Source of the DNA: Faecalibacillus faecis
Lineage (GTDB): Bacteria > Bacillota_I > Bacilli_A > Erysipelotrichales > Coprobacillaceae
Direction of reading: 5' to 3'
DNA: 56,789 bases
Assembly (NCBI RefSeq): GCF_003024675.1
Contig: NZ_PYLP01000016.1
Location: 1-56,789, forward strand
The notes under the pieces were generated by a model. That model saw only the letters and a list, made by a program, of their open reading frames with translations, did no database searches and was not told where the DNA came from. This document shows, piece by piece, positions 43,301-50,741 of the stretch; position 1 is the stretch's first letter; every line of letters begins with the position of its first letter. Both the position numbers and the translations under genes were made by a program.

Positions 43301-43972
43301 CTTCACAGTATTTGTGACTTGTTGATTATTTGTCTTATCATAGCTTGCTTTAAACAATGCTCTGTTTCCTGACTTGTTGCCTTCCCAAGAAACACCATTA
43401 CCTGGATCAGGTAATGAAATGATTCGACGATAGATGTTCATGATATTTGTACCATAATTACTTCCGAATGTTTGGTTGAACAAGTTTTCATCAAAACCTT
43501 TCCATTGTCCTGAATAAGCGCCACTTAAAAAGATATGTGTCAAAAGATATTTGATATCATCATTTGTAAGAGGGTCATCTGGACAGATAGCTGTCTTTAG
43601 ATCAGCATCCGCAGCAAATTCACCATAGGCTGCCGGACCTCCAAAGCCATAATAAAGTAGCTTTCTTACGTTTTCATTATTTTCAATGACCTGTGCAGGA
43701 TATTTACCACTTGCAGGTGTTTTCTTTTCTGCTTCCAAACAGAAAGCCCATTTACCATCGTATTTACATGAATACGTTGACCATGAAGCAATGGATGGAA
43801 TCTTTCTGCCCCACCATTCTGGATACTTGATATTTTTCACTCTTGTAAATTCTTTAGGAACGGATGGATCATAAGCATTTACGACACTCATTCCAAGCGT
43901 ATTGAAACACATTGAAAATACCATTCCTATTGCCAAAAAAATCTTATATAGTTTAGAAAGTTTATTTTTCAT
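40343..43972 (-). CDS. Large Cna-B/SpaA-type surface adhesin with thioester-like domain
   Basis: 1209 aa from ATG 43972, ten bases after GGAG; a longer frame starts at 44017. Order: signal peptide (residues ~1-33); N-terminal domain with KWAFCLEAEK, typical of a thioester (TQXA) domain; then about nine SpaA/Cna-B repeats from ~residue 330, each with a YxxxE motif (YEVKETEAPYGY, YYIQESKT, YIVKETKTP, YSIEEVETPKGF, YELKETLT, YILHEDLAPLGY, YVLHEDLAPAGY). The last two repeats (~85 aa each) are near duplicates. The end is VVKTGDDTDY, a hydrophobic helix and CKIKRGKDE, a sortase signal with VKTGD in place of LPxTG. Probably a mating or host adhesin; no sortase gene is present here. Confidence 0.92.
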   Translation of the reverse strand: MKNKLSKLYKIFLAIGMVFSMCFNTLGMSVVNAYDPSVPKEFTRVKNIKYPEWWGRKIPSIASWSTYSCKYDGKWAFCLEAEKKTPASGKYPAQVIENNENVRKLLYYGFGGPAAYGEFAADADLKTAICPDDPLTNDDIKYLLTHIFLSGAYSGQWKGFDENLFNQTFGSNYGTNIMNIYRRIISLPDPGNGVSWEGNKSGNRALFKASYDKTNNQQVTNTVKLNGASSAEVNIPLASNVTIHIAGTSATQTGGTAKVYGGQSFYFTAPCQNSPSNFVSDNVCGNGCERFTALAIHDGGAGTQAQGTWNMDPDDARLYLNIEWLDFGSLELTKKNTNQDLIDGAKFNIKSVSYDGYNENTVVKNGKIKVNDLLVGTYEVKETEAPYGYLLNTDTFTVKVEKDKTTVLSVTDDEPKGNIDFQKEIDTSKTNGLKGDATAEGVTFELHASEKITNQAGTKTYYEKGALVSSKKTDANGKIAWSELPLGKYYIQESKTNDSLVFNDAKISVSIEYEGQTVSKVSRSAKGTNRVNMQKIQVFKSGEKDSISGLVKGLQGAEFTFKLYSEVNHVGWDNATTYAVITTDTNGKANTPYLPYGKYIVKETKTPKDYITAPDFTISVTDDYSEYKDVEQVKRVNVNNRPFTSQLKIIKLDAESGKKVTLNGASFKIKDSKGNYVVQKVGGKKYDTFTTNSKNVVTVKDSEEGTVTLPLQLDAGDYSIEEVETPKGFLQLEQSVKFTITNTRDYDKDEDEDPILTVKVKNAQPKGKIILTKTDKATNEALADVEYELTAKENIYSAVDGTLRYAKGATVAKGKTDANGKLVIDSLFMGKYELKETLTNEGYVLSEKVHQINLEQKDLTTKEYVITKNVTNIAPHGEIHVQKRDRDTLEDLSGVTFQLTAKEDIYSLDGRNTLLYKKGEAVSMDISENGYYVTNELGEIHISGLPLGKYELKEVQELEGYVKNNKVYDIDLSYDHTDKIIYSKELDVLNKKTATEISKVDATNEKELESAKLSLRDEDGNLVEEWTSTKDVHIIRGLVSGKKYILHEDLAPLGYATASDVTFTVNEDGSVTKVKMKDEITKVDISKVDATTGKEIEGAKLTLKDKETGEVVESWTSGKEPHRIEGLTVSKTYVLHEDLAPAGYNVASDVEFTISDTGEVQKVVMKDEAKPVVVKTGDDTDYKSLSALLIASGLLIAAVICKIKRGKDE

Positions 43973-44054
43973 TTTACTTTTTCTCCTGTTATTTATTGTT
44001 TGCAATGCAAGTTTCAAACATCGCCCTACTTCTTTTGTTTATTAAATGCAAAAA

Positions 44055-44147
44055 GGACAATCTTTCGATTGTCCTATGGCTTGAATACCCATTTGTTTAA
44101 ATACATATATTCCTCCAACAAAAAAAGACAGATCATATCGACCTGCC
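44055..44147 (-). terminator. Two tandem terminators downstream of the 220-aa secreted protein
   Basis: GACAGATC (44127-44134) with GACCTGCC (44140-44147), including two G-U pairs, followed on the minus strand by seven T; and GGACAATC (44055-44062) with GATTGTCC (44067-44074), followed by five T. They isolate the transfer operon from the end of the element. Confidence 0.75.
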
Positions 44148-44299
44148 TGCTTATAATATCAAATGGATAAAGAATGAGAGATTTTTATAAAAATTGTTGG
44201 TAATATTTTGAATTTTTCAGTAATTATTTATGATAAACTATTTACTTATTCTTTATCCGCATTTAATTCTATCATGTTTCTACATAGTTTGATAATGAT

Positions 44300-44962
44300 T
44301 TACTTATAAATCCAATTTTCATTTGTGCCATAACGATAATGCGAAGCACCACATACTTCTTCATTTCCTGCACAATGTCCTTCATCTAATAATTGGTTAA
44401 TTAAAATCTTTACTGAGTAATCGTTGCTATTATAGTAAGACTCATAATCTTTATAATCTATTGAATGTGTCAATTCTTTTCCACAATCACATTTAACCCA
44501 ATATGTCACTCTTAAAATCTTTGTTTTTTCTTCCTTTTGAGGTTGTTGTGCATTAGTAGTATTTCCACTTGATGCTGGCTGACTTGGTGTTACAGAAGAA
44601 GGCTGATTACTTTCAACAGGCTGTATTGGTGTTTGTTTTGTTTCTACTTTCTTTTGTGTTTTATTTTCATTAGTATTTTGATTACTCGTTTCCTCTTGAG
44701 TTTGCACATCACTTTTTACAGATTCTTGATCTTCCTGAATCGTATTTTCTTCTGCTATTTGTTTGGATGTATCATTTACACTTTTATCACTTTCATTGGT
44801 TTCATCTTTGGATACATCTTTTTTCTTTGATTTCTTTTTTGATGCCTCTTTTTGTGAAATAACTACTTCTTTTTTGTTTTCTACATGGTTGTTCATTGGT
44901 AGTGCATTACAAACAACCAACAGTGTAGATAATGCTAAAACTATAATATTGCTTTTTTTCAT
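44300..44962 (-). CDS. Secreted or surface protein with long disordered linker
   Basis: 220 aa. Signal peptide at residues 1-21 (KKSNIIVLALSTLLVVCNAL), then ~125 residues of Lys, Asp, Glu, Gln, Thr and Ser repeats with no structure. The C-terminal ~70 residues are compact: YWVKCDCGKELTHSI and EGHCAGNEEVCGASHYRYG, four Cys and several His that may bind metal or form disulfides. No family recognised. It is the outermost gene of the element before the right repeat and has terminators behind it. Confidence 0.65.
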   Translation of the reverse strand: MKKSNIIVLALSTLLVVCNALPMNNHVENKKEVVISQKEASKKKSKKKDVSKDETNESDKSVNDTSKQIAEENTIQEDQESVKSDVQTQEETSNQNTNENKTQKKVETKQTPIQPVESNQPSSVTPSQPASSGNTTNAQQPQKEEKTKILRVTYWVKCDCGKELTHSIDYKDYESYYNSNDYSVKILINQLLDEGHCAGNEEVCGASHYRYGTNENWIYK

Positions 44963-45022
44963 ATATTCTCATCTCCTCTACTCATTATCATCATTAAATT
45001 TGTACAAAGTCTATACTTGTAT

Positions 45023-45136
45023 TTATTGCTTATCAGAGCTACCATTACCTTTATTGACTTGAAAAAAGCACATTGTAGCAATTCCTATAAATGCACCTAT
45101 TTGCATTGAAACAATAGATATGATTATTTCTTTCAT
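45023..45136 (-). CDS. Small membrane protein, 37 aa
   Basis: ATG 45136 follows GGTGGTACA. The product starts MKEIIISIVSMQIGAFIGIA, one membrane helix, and ends with a polar tail (NKGNGSSDKQ). Its first codons lie inside the right repeat, and at the same point the left copy continues into the recombinase scrap, so the downstream part differs between the copies. It may be a toxin-like peptide, but nothing in the sequence shows this. Confidence 0.5.
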   Translation of the reverse strand: MKEIIISIVSMQIGAFIGIATMCFFQVNKGNGSSDKQ

Positions 45137-45215
45137 TGTACCACCTTCTTTCATAAAAAAAGATAGTAAATCTTCTGATCTACTATCTTATCATTCATAT
45201 TCATTTTTAAAAGCA

Positions 45216-45365
45216 TTACACTATTTCAATCCAACATAAATAATCGGCAATCTTCACTTTCATTCCATCCAAGATATGTACTCTTTGTATTGGACTTACT
45301 AACGAATCTAGTGTTCTCCAAAATACTTTTTCACTTAATTCGTTGTTGTTAATATAAAATTTCAT
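45216..45365 (-). CDS. Small conserved protein, 49 aa, copy 3 of 3
   Basis: ATG 45365. It is nearly identical to the product of 4448-4597 and lies between a leader hairpin and a terminator. Here it is transcribed away from ssrA on the same strand, so read-through from the strong ssrA promoter is possible unless the hairpin at 45420-45482 stops it. Function unknown. Confidence 0.6.
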   Translation of the reverse strand: MKFYINNNELSEKVFWRTLDSLVSPIQRVHILDGMKVKIADYLCWIEIV

Positions 45366-45419
45366 TTGGTTTCCTGCTTTCTTTTAATGACATCCATTTT
45401 ACCTCATCTTTGAAGTAAA

Positions 45420-45482
45420 AAATAGCGATTTTTAGGTAGTGACACCCTTTTATATGGGTGACATCCACGTAAATCGCTATTT
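45420..45482 (-). terminator. Hairpin with T run, probable terminator of ssrA
   Basis: AAATAGCGATTT (45420-45431) and AAATCGCTATTT (45471-45482) are perfect 12-base arms with a nested CACCC/GGGTG stem; on the minus strand six T follow. It lies ~80 bases after the tmRNA 3' end and is part of the mobile repeat, so the element seems to provide the terminator for a host RNA gene. Confidence 0.75.
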
Positions 45483-45560
45483 TTTGATTCTTTAAAATAT
45501 CTTAAAAAACGTTGATTTCATCGGCTTTTTTTCGATGACATCCATTTTAACTCTTAATTT

Positions 45561-45910
45561 TGGTGGAGATGGCGGGAATCGAACCCGCGTCCAAAAGCAA
45601 TTCCTCCAAAGCGTCTACAGTTTAGTCCATTGAATGATTTAACTTGGCTACAATCAACGAACAATTTTACACCAAGCGATTCTTTAAATTTTCGTGGTTA
45701 AAGTCAAGACCCCTTCAACCCTTATCCTAAAAGTTATAATACTAACAAATAGCTATAGGCTCACTAAATGTTAGCAGCTTTCATGTCTATGTCGACTAAG
45801 CGAAAGCGTAATTAGTTTGTCTGTTTCCAGTTATTTTTTGTTTGAGTTTAACGTACTCCAACGACTGCAGCTAAGGTCAAACATACCCCTGTCGAATCCA
45901 AGACATCCCC
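45561..45910 (-). ncRNA. ssrA: Transfer-messenger RNA (tmRNA)
   Basis: The tRNA-like ends are clear: the 5' end GGGGATGTCTTGGATTCGAC and the 3' end with the T-arm GGGTTCGATTCCCGCC and encoded CCA at 45563-45561. The 350-nt length is typical of a one-piece tmRNA. The tag frame runs to a TAG and encodes (A)KQKITGNRQTNYAFA; the resume codon is inferred. It rescues stalled ribosomes with SmpB, whose gene lies four bases upstream. Its 3' end is a known integration target, and the mobile region begins precisely there. Confidence 0.97.
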
Positions 45911-45913
45911 AGA

Positions 45914-46360
45914 TTAGTAATAATTTTTAAGTGATTTTTCGATATCTCTTTTTGCCGCTTTTTCTTTTAGATCATTACGTTTGTCATAAAGTTTTTTACC
46001 TTTTGCAAGCGCAATTTCTAATTTAGCTTTAGAACCACTAAAATACATTTTGGTAGGTACAACGGTTAAGCCACCTTCTTTAAGTTTATTTGTTATTTTA
46101 AGAATTTCTTTTTTATGAAGCAAGAGTTTTCTTGTTCTTCTTGCTTCATGATTAAAGATGTTTCCATGATCGTAAGGAGCGATATGCATGTTTTCTACAT
46201 AAACTTCATCATTTTTTATTCTGACAAAAGAATCTTTTAAATTCACATTTCCTAACCGCACAGATTTAATTTCAGTTCCTTTTAATTCAATACCTGCTTC
46301 GTAAGTATCTAATAAGAAATAATCATGATGCGCTTTTTTATTTCGTGAAATAATCTTCAT
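45914..46360 (-). CDS. smpB: SsrA-binding protein SmpB
   Basis: 148 aa from ATG 46360 (GGTGGTG nine bases before; an upstream start at 46372 is less likely). Conserved SmpB motifs: NKKAHHDYFLLDTYEAGIEL, GTEIKSVRLG, KDSFVRI, HIAPYDHGN, RKLLLHKKEI and the basic GKKLYDKRNDLKEK tail. It binds tmRNA and carries it to stalled ribosomes. It is transcribed between rnr and ssrA, the standard trans-translation cluster. Confidence 0.98.
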   Translation of the reverse strand: MKIISRNKKAHHDYFLLDTYEAGIELKGTEIKSVRLGNVNLKDSFVRIKNDEVYVENMHIAPYDHGNIFNHEARRTRKLLLHKKEILKITNKLKEGGLTVVPTKMYFSGSKAKLEIALAKGKKLYDKRNDLKEKAAKRDIEKSLKNYY

Positions 46361-46377
46361 ACATATCACCACCTTTT

Positions 46378-48558
46378 TTATCTTCTTTTTCTTTTAAACT
46401 TTTGTTTAGGCTTTTTATCTCGTCGCTTATTTATTATAACAGTTTTTTTCTTCTTTTTGTTAGATTTCATACCAACAATTTGAAAATCTATTGTTTTTTC
46501 TCTTTTCGAAGCTGCTGAAATCTTGATTTTTACTTTATCCGACACCTTAAAACGTCTACCTGTTCTTTTTCCAATTAATTGTAGGTTCACGTCATCAAAA
46601 TAATAGAAATCATCTACAAGATCTTCCATACGAATGAGACCTTCAATAGTATTTGGAAGTTCAACAAACATACCAAAATTAGTAATAGAAGAAACAATTC
46701 CTTCAAAAGTTTCACCAATATGATCTTCCATATATTCAGCCATTTTCATATCATCAACTTCACGTTCAATATCAATTGCTTTTCTTTCAAGCGAAGAAGC
46801 TTGATCAGCAACATTTTGCATAATAGAAGCAAAATGGAAAAGAGTTTCTTGATCTAATTTCTTTTTAAATAAATACGTACGTATCAAGCGATGAACCATT
46901 AAATCAGGATAACGTCTAATTGGTGACGTAAAATGTGTATAATATTCATCCGATAAACCAAAATGTCCTAAACATTGTTCATCATATCTTGCCTTTGCCA
47001 TGCAACGAAGAAGTAATGTAGAAATAATGACATGTTCATCTGTTCCTTTACTTGCTTCAACGATTTTACTTAATTCTTTAGAACGAATATCTTCTAACGA
47101 ACCTTTTATTGTATAACCTAGAGTTCTAGAAATTGTAGAGAATTTTCTTAATTTATCTACCTTAGGATTTTCATGAACACGATAGATAAATGGTAAATCA
47201 AGCCATTTAAAGTGTTTTGCAACTGTTTCATTGGCAACTAACATAAAGGATTCAATGATGCGGTCACTTTCTCCACGTTGTCTTAAAACTACATCTGTTG
47301 GCTTTCCTTTTTCATCAACCAGTACTTTTGCTTCATTTGTATCAAAATCAATAGCACCACGATCTTCTCTTGTTTTTTGTAAGATTTGAGCAAGTTCTTT
47401 CATTAAGAAGAATAAATCACATACATGACTATATTCTCCTTGTAATTTTTCATCACCCGCTAATATCTTATTGACATTATTATAAGTCATTCTTTCTGTT
47501 GAATTAATAACCGATTCAACAATATCATGATCAACAACTTCACCTTGAGGTGTAATTTCCATAAAACATGAAATTGCAAGACGATCTACATGGGGGTTAA
47601 GTGAACAAATCCCATTAGATAATTTATGAGGAAGCATGGGAATAACACGGTCCACTAAATAAATTGATGTTCCTCTTGCAAGAGCTTCTTTATCAAGTTC
47701 TGTTCCTTCTTGTACATAATATGAAACATCTGCGATATGCACTCCTAAATAATAATTTCCATTCTTTAATTTCTTTAAAGAGATGGCATCATCTAAATCC
47801 TTTGCATCATCCCCATCAATTGTAACAATTGTTTCTTTTCTTAAATCTGTACGATTTTTAATTTCCTTTGGGTCAACCTCTGTTTCAATTGTAGAAATTT
47901 GATCATAAACTTCTTTAGGAAATTCTACATGTGCTTCATGTTGACTTACGACAGATAAAATATCTACTCCAGGATCACCAACATGTCCAATGATTTCTAC
48001 AACATTTCCTTTTAAATAAGGTTTATAAGTTTTAATTTCAACAACAACTTTATGTCCTGCCACAGCCCCATGGCTATGCGCATGATCAATATAAATTGGT
48101 TGATTAAATTTTTGATCATCAGCATCAAAAACAAGTTCTCTTTTAGCATTCTTTAATAAACCAACAAGTCGTGTTTGTCCTCTTTGAATAACTTTAACAA
48201 TACGTCCTTCTTTTCTTGAACCCGTTTGATGCTTTTTAAGTTCAACCATGACCGTATCCATATTAAAAGCATCTTTTAAATCTCTTGAAGAAATGAAGAT
48301 ATCTTCACTTTCTTCATCAATGATAACAAAACCAAAACCTCTTTTATTAATATGTAAAACACCAACGATATAATTTGAATTTTCAATTAATAAATATTCA
48401 TTCTTTTCATTTCTTACAACCTTACCTTCATCCTCTAAATGATTTAAAGCTTTTAACAAAACCGTAAAACCTTCGCTATTATTTAAAGCGAGTAAAGCTT
48501 GTAATTCATGAATTGATCTTTCTTTTTCTTGTAGTAACTCTAAAATTCTTTCTTCCAT
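46378..48558 (-). CDS. rnr: Ribonuclease R
   Basis: 726 aa, full length for the family. Order: N-terminal helix-turn-helix, two cold-shock domains, RNB catalytic domain with TIDGDDAKDLDDAISL (metal-binding Asp residues, ~265-280) and HFTSPIRRYPDLMVHR, then an S1 domain near 620-700 (EGIVSSITNFGMFVELPNTI) and a basic tail (KKKKKTVIINKRRDKKPKQK). It is a processive 3'-5' exonuclease that degrades structured RNA and aids SmpB/tmRNA in removing faulty mRNA. Confidence 0.97.
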   Translation of the reverse strand: MEERILELLQEKERSIHELQALLALNNSEGFTVLLKALNHLEDEGKVVRNEKNEYLLIENSNYIVGVLHINKRGFGFVIIDEESEDIFISSRDLKDAFNMDTVMVELKKHQTGSRKEGRIVKVIQRGQTRLVGLLKNAKRELVFDADDQKFNQPIYIDHAHSHGAVAGHKVVVEIKTYKPYLKGNVVEIIGHVGDPGVDILSVVSQHEAHVEFPKEVYDQISTIETEVDPKEIKNRTDLRKETIVTIDGDDAKDLDDAISLKKLKNGNYYLGVHIADVSYYVQEGTELDKEALARGTSIYLVDRVIPMLPHKLSNGICSLNPHVDRLAISCFMEITPQGEVVDHDIVESVINSTERMTYNNVNKILAGDEKLQGEYSHVCDLFFLMKELAQILQKTREDRGAIDFDTNEAKVLVDEKGKPTDVVLRQRGESDRIIESFMLVANETVAKHFKWLDLPFIYRVHENPKVDKLRKFSTISRTLGYTIKGSLEDIRSKELSKIVEASKGTDEHVIISTLLLRCMAKARYDEQCLGHFGLSDEYYTHFTSPIRRYPDLMVHRLIRTYLFKKKLDQETLFHFASIMQNVADQASSLERKAIDIEREVDDMKMAEYMEDHIGETFEGIVSSITNFGMFVELPNTIEGLIRMEDLVDDFYYFDDVNLQLIGKRTGRRFKVSDKVKIKISAASKREKTIDFQIVGMKSNKKKKKTVIINKRRDKKPKQKFKRKRR

Positions 48559-48576
48559 TTTCTCACCTCCAAAAAA

Positions 48577-48599
48577 AATAGGACGCCTTGCGTCCTATT
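48577..48599 (-). terminator. Terminator after secG
   Basis: Perfect ten-base arms AATAGGACGC (48577-48586) and GCGTCCTATT (48590-48599) with a three-base loop, followed on the minus strand by eight T. Confidence 0.9.
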
Positions 48600-48600
48600 A

Positions 48601-48831
48601 TTAATTCATACGTAGTAGAATTGCGATCACGAAGAAGGCAACACCAAGAATCATTGTCATACGAGACATTACTAAATCAATACCACGTTCTTTTTGCTCT
48701 GCAAAAAGATTTGAACTTTGACCAGTTAATGCATTAACAATATCATCAGATTTTCCACTTTGTAATAAACATAATATAATAAGCACAATGGCAATAACAA
48801 CCATAGCAATTTTTAAAATCATATCAAACAT
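48601..48831 (-). CDS. secG: Preprotein translocase subunit SecG
   Basis: 76 aa with two membrane helices separated by LCLLQSGKSDDIVNALTGQS, the conserved loop of the family, followed by NLFAEQKERGID. It is an accessory subunit of the SecYEG channel. secG before rnr and smpB is a common Firmicute order. A terminator follows. Confidence 0.95.
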   Translation of the reverse strand: MFDMILKIAMVVIAIVLIILCLLQSGKSDDIVNALTGQSSNLFAEQKERGIDLVMSRMTMILGVAFFVIAILLRMN

Positions 48832-48926
48832 ATTTTTAACCTCCTTCGATTAATTTAATACATTGCATAGCAAATATTATCATAAAACCTTCATGAAAAC
48901 AACATAATTTTGATATCTTATCAAAT

Positions 48927-50606
48927 TTATGCATTATCTAAACCACAAATATAAAAACGATCGTCTACTTTGACAACTGTCACATTAACTGTTGTATTTA
49001 ATCCTTCAACTTCTTCATTAAAAGTTAAAGAAATCAATACATTATAATAATTATTATCATCTAAATTAGAAATAGAAACCTTTGACGGTGAAAAAGAAAT
49101 AATATTATATTTTAATACTTCTAATTCAGGATAATTATTCTTTTGACTATAAAAAGAAGTATTTGCATAATTACTAAAGTTTTCAATCATATCTGGATAC
49201 ATATAATCAAGACCACCAATTTCGTCATCTTTCTTATCTACAAAAGTATAATAATCGCATGCAAAATACGCCGCTACTAATTGACATTCATCTTCTTCAT
49301 TATGCTCTTTATAACTTGTATCCAAACGTGCATAAATAGTATTCATGAGGTCTATATCACTTATTTTTGAATAAGGTGATTTAACATCTGTCGTTTTAAT
49401 TGGTAGTTGTGGATTGTTGATAGAAATAAAATAACCAGCTACAACAACTAAACTCAAACATAAGACCCCAATAATAAAATGATCTCGCATTGCTTTTTTT
49501 GGTGTTCTTCTTTTTCGATATTGATCTAAAAATTTAATCTTTGGAAACTTATCAGAATCTATAAATATATTAGCTAATGTTAATAATGGTTTATATTTAC
49601 GAGAAATCATATCCGTAATTTCTACAAAGATTTCAAAAAGAATCATTAAAGCAATAAATAAAATAGTTCCTGCCATTTGATTATAATAATAAAGATAAGA
49701 AGAAAGTGAGAATAAGATTGTTACTAAATATAAAATCAAAACACTTTTTCTTTGACTCAAATTAAGTTTAAACATTAAATTATGATGAAGATGTCCTCGG
49801 TCTGCTTCACTAAATTTTTTATGATGGATCTTTCTTCTTAAAATAGCAATCAATGTATCCATAATAGGAACCATCAAAACAATAATAGGTGCACCTAAAG
49901 TAAAGAACCCTGATGCATTATAACCAAAACCAAGCAAAGAAATGACCGATATCATAAAACCAATATAAAGAGCCCCACAATCCCCCATAAAAATCTTAGC
50001 TGGATGGAAATTAAAGAACAAAAATCCCATAATACTTCCCGCTAAAACAAGAGATAAAGCCGCAATATCACTTCTTCCTGATAAAATTGAAGTGACAGAA
50101 ATCGTTACTAAAACAATAATAGAAATTCCTGCAGACAAACCATCAAGTCCATCAATTAAATTAATTGCATTGGTAATTCCAATAATCCAAAATAAAGTCA
50201 CAATACCTGAAAGTAAAGTCATAGCATCACTTGGAAAATAACCAAAACCTTTAATGTAAACTTGCCCATAAACAATGACAATCAATGCTGCAAGCATTTC
50301 AAAAATCAATTTAACCTTCGGTGATAAATCATGAACATCATCATAAAGTCCCACCATAAAAATTATAAATCCTGAAATTAAGATGGCATTGATTTGATGA
50401 TCTGTTTTTAAAAAAAGCATAGAACCAATTAAAGAACTTATATAAATAGCATAGCCACCAATACGTGCAATTTCATGTTTATGAACAGTTCTTTTGTTCA
50501 TATGAGCCACAATACCTAATTGATTTCCCACTTTAATAATCAATGGAATCATTGCTGCCGATAAAATCATCGTCACAACAAACGATAAGACAACAGTAAG
50601 TGTCAT
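48927..50606 (-). CDS. TagO-like undecaprenyl-phosphate GlcNAc-1-phosphate transferase with C-terminal extension
   Basis: 559 aa. Residues 1-~340 are the polytopic MraY/WecA/TagO enzyme: HKHEIARIGGYAIY, GLYDDVHDLSPKVKLIFE, TNAINLIDGLDGLSAGISI, KIFMGDCGALYIGF, PIMDTLIAILRR and ADRGHLHHNLM are the known motifs, including the catalytic Asp residues. It starts lipid-linked polymers such as wall teichoic acid. After a further helix near 375-395 there is a ~165-residue extracellular extension absent from standard TagO (DEDECQLVAAYFACDY, a cystatin-like or NTF2-like look), which I cannot assign. The start lies behind GGAGGTGGCATC. Confidence 0.93.
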   Translation of the reverse strand: MTLTVVLSFVVTMILSAAMIPLIIKVGNQLGIVAHMNKRTVHKHEIARIGGYAIYISSLIGSMLFLKTDHQINAILISGFIIFMVGLYDDVHDLSPKVKLIFEMLAALIVIVYGQVYIKGFGYFPSDAMTLLSGIVTLFWIIGITNAINLIDGLDGLSAGISIIVLVTISVTSILSGRSDIAALSLVLAGSIMGFLFFNFHPAKIFMGDCGALYIGFMISVISLLGFGYNASGFFTLGAPIIVLMVPIMDTLIAILRRKIHHKKFSEADRGHLHHNLMFKLNLSQRKSVLILYLVTILFSLSSYLYYYNQMAGTILFIALMILFEIFVEITDMISRKYKPLLTLANIFIDSDKFPKIKFLDQYRKRRTPKKAMRDHFIIGVLCLSLVVVAGYFISINNPQLPIKTTDVKSPYSKISDIDLMNTIYARLDTSYKEHNEEDECQLVAAYFACDYYTFVDKKDDEIGGLDYMYPDMIENFSNYANTSFYSQKNNYPELEVLKYNIISFSPSKVSISNLDDNNYYNVLISLTFNEEVEGLNTTVNVTVVKVDDRFYICGLDNA

Positions 50607-50741
50607 GATGCCACCTCCTTTACTTGTATATTATTCATTATTTTTATACAAATTTCAATATACAATTGTTGGTCAAAATCATCAATTATCCTTGTATTTA
50701 GAACGATACTTGTCTATACTAGTATACAAGGAGGAATATAT

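Larger units (their letters stand above)
4795..45560. mobile_element. Tn1549-like integrative and conjugative element at the ssrA 3' end (left boundary uncertain)
   Basis: The region contains all expected modules: recombinases near the left, regulators, cargo, mobilisation and type IV secretion genes, and an adhesin at the right. The right boundary is set by the junction with ssrA at 45560/45561. The left boundary is uncertain: no copy of the ssrA 3' end (GGTGGAGATGG) is seen on the left, and the recombinase operon and the left repeat suggest an end between about 4358 and 6297, but the element could extend left of the window. The T4SS gene order (VirB6, PrgI, VirB4, amidoligase, NlpC/P60, DUF4314, relaxase, toprim, VirD4) fits the Tn1549/CTn family. 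Confidence 0.75.
45125..45560. repeat. Right copy of the ~437-bp direct repeat, ending at ssrA
   Basis: Same content as 4358-4794: terminator arms AAGATAGTA (45160-45168) and TACTATCTT (45181-45189), 49-aa ORF, leader hairpin, and TGACAYCC at 45388, 45440, 45459 and 45536. Homology stops at the last base before the tmRNA CCA end, so this is the most likely right end of the integrated element. In the left copy the sequence continues into DNA shared with copy 1. Confidence 0.85.

Noticed and set aside
4795-45560. Prophage
   Set aside because: No capsid, portal, terminase or tail genes; the gene set is that of a conjugative element.
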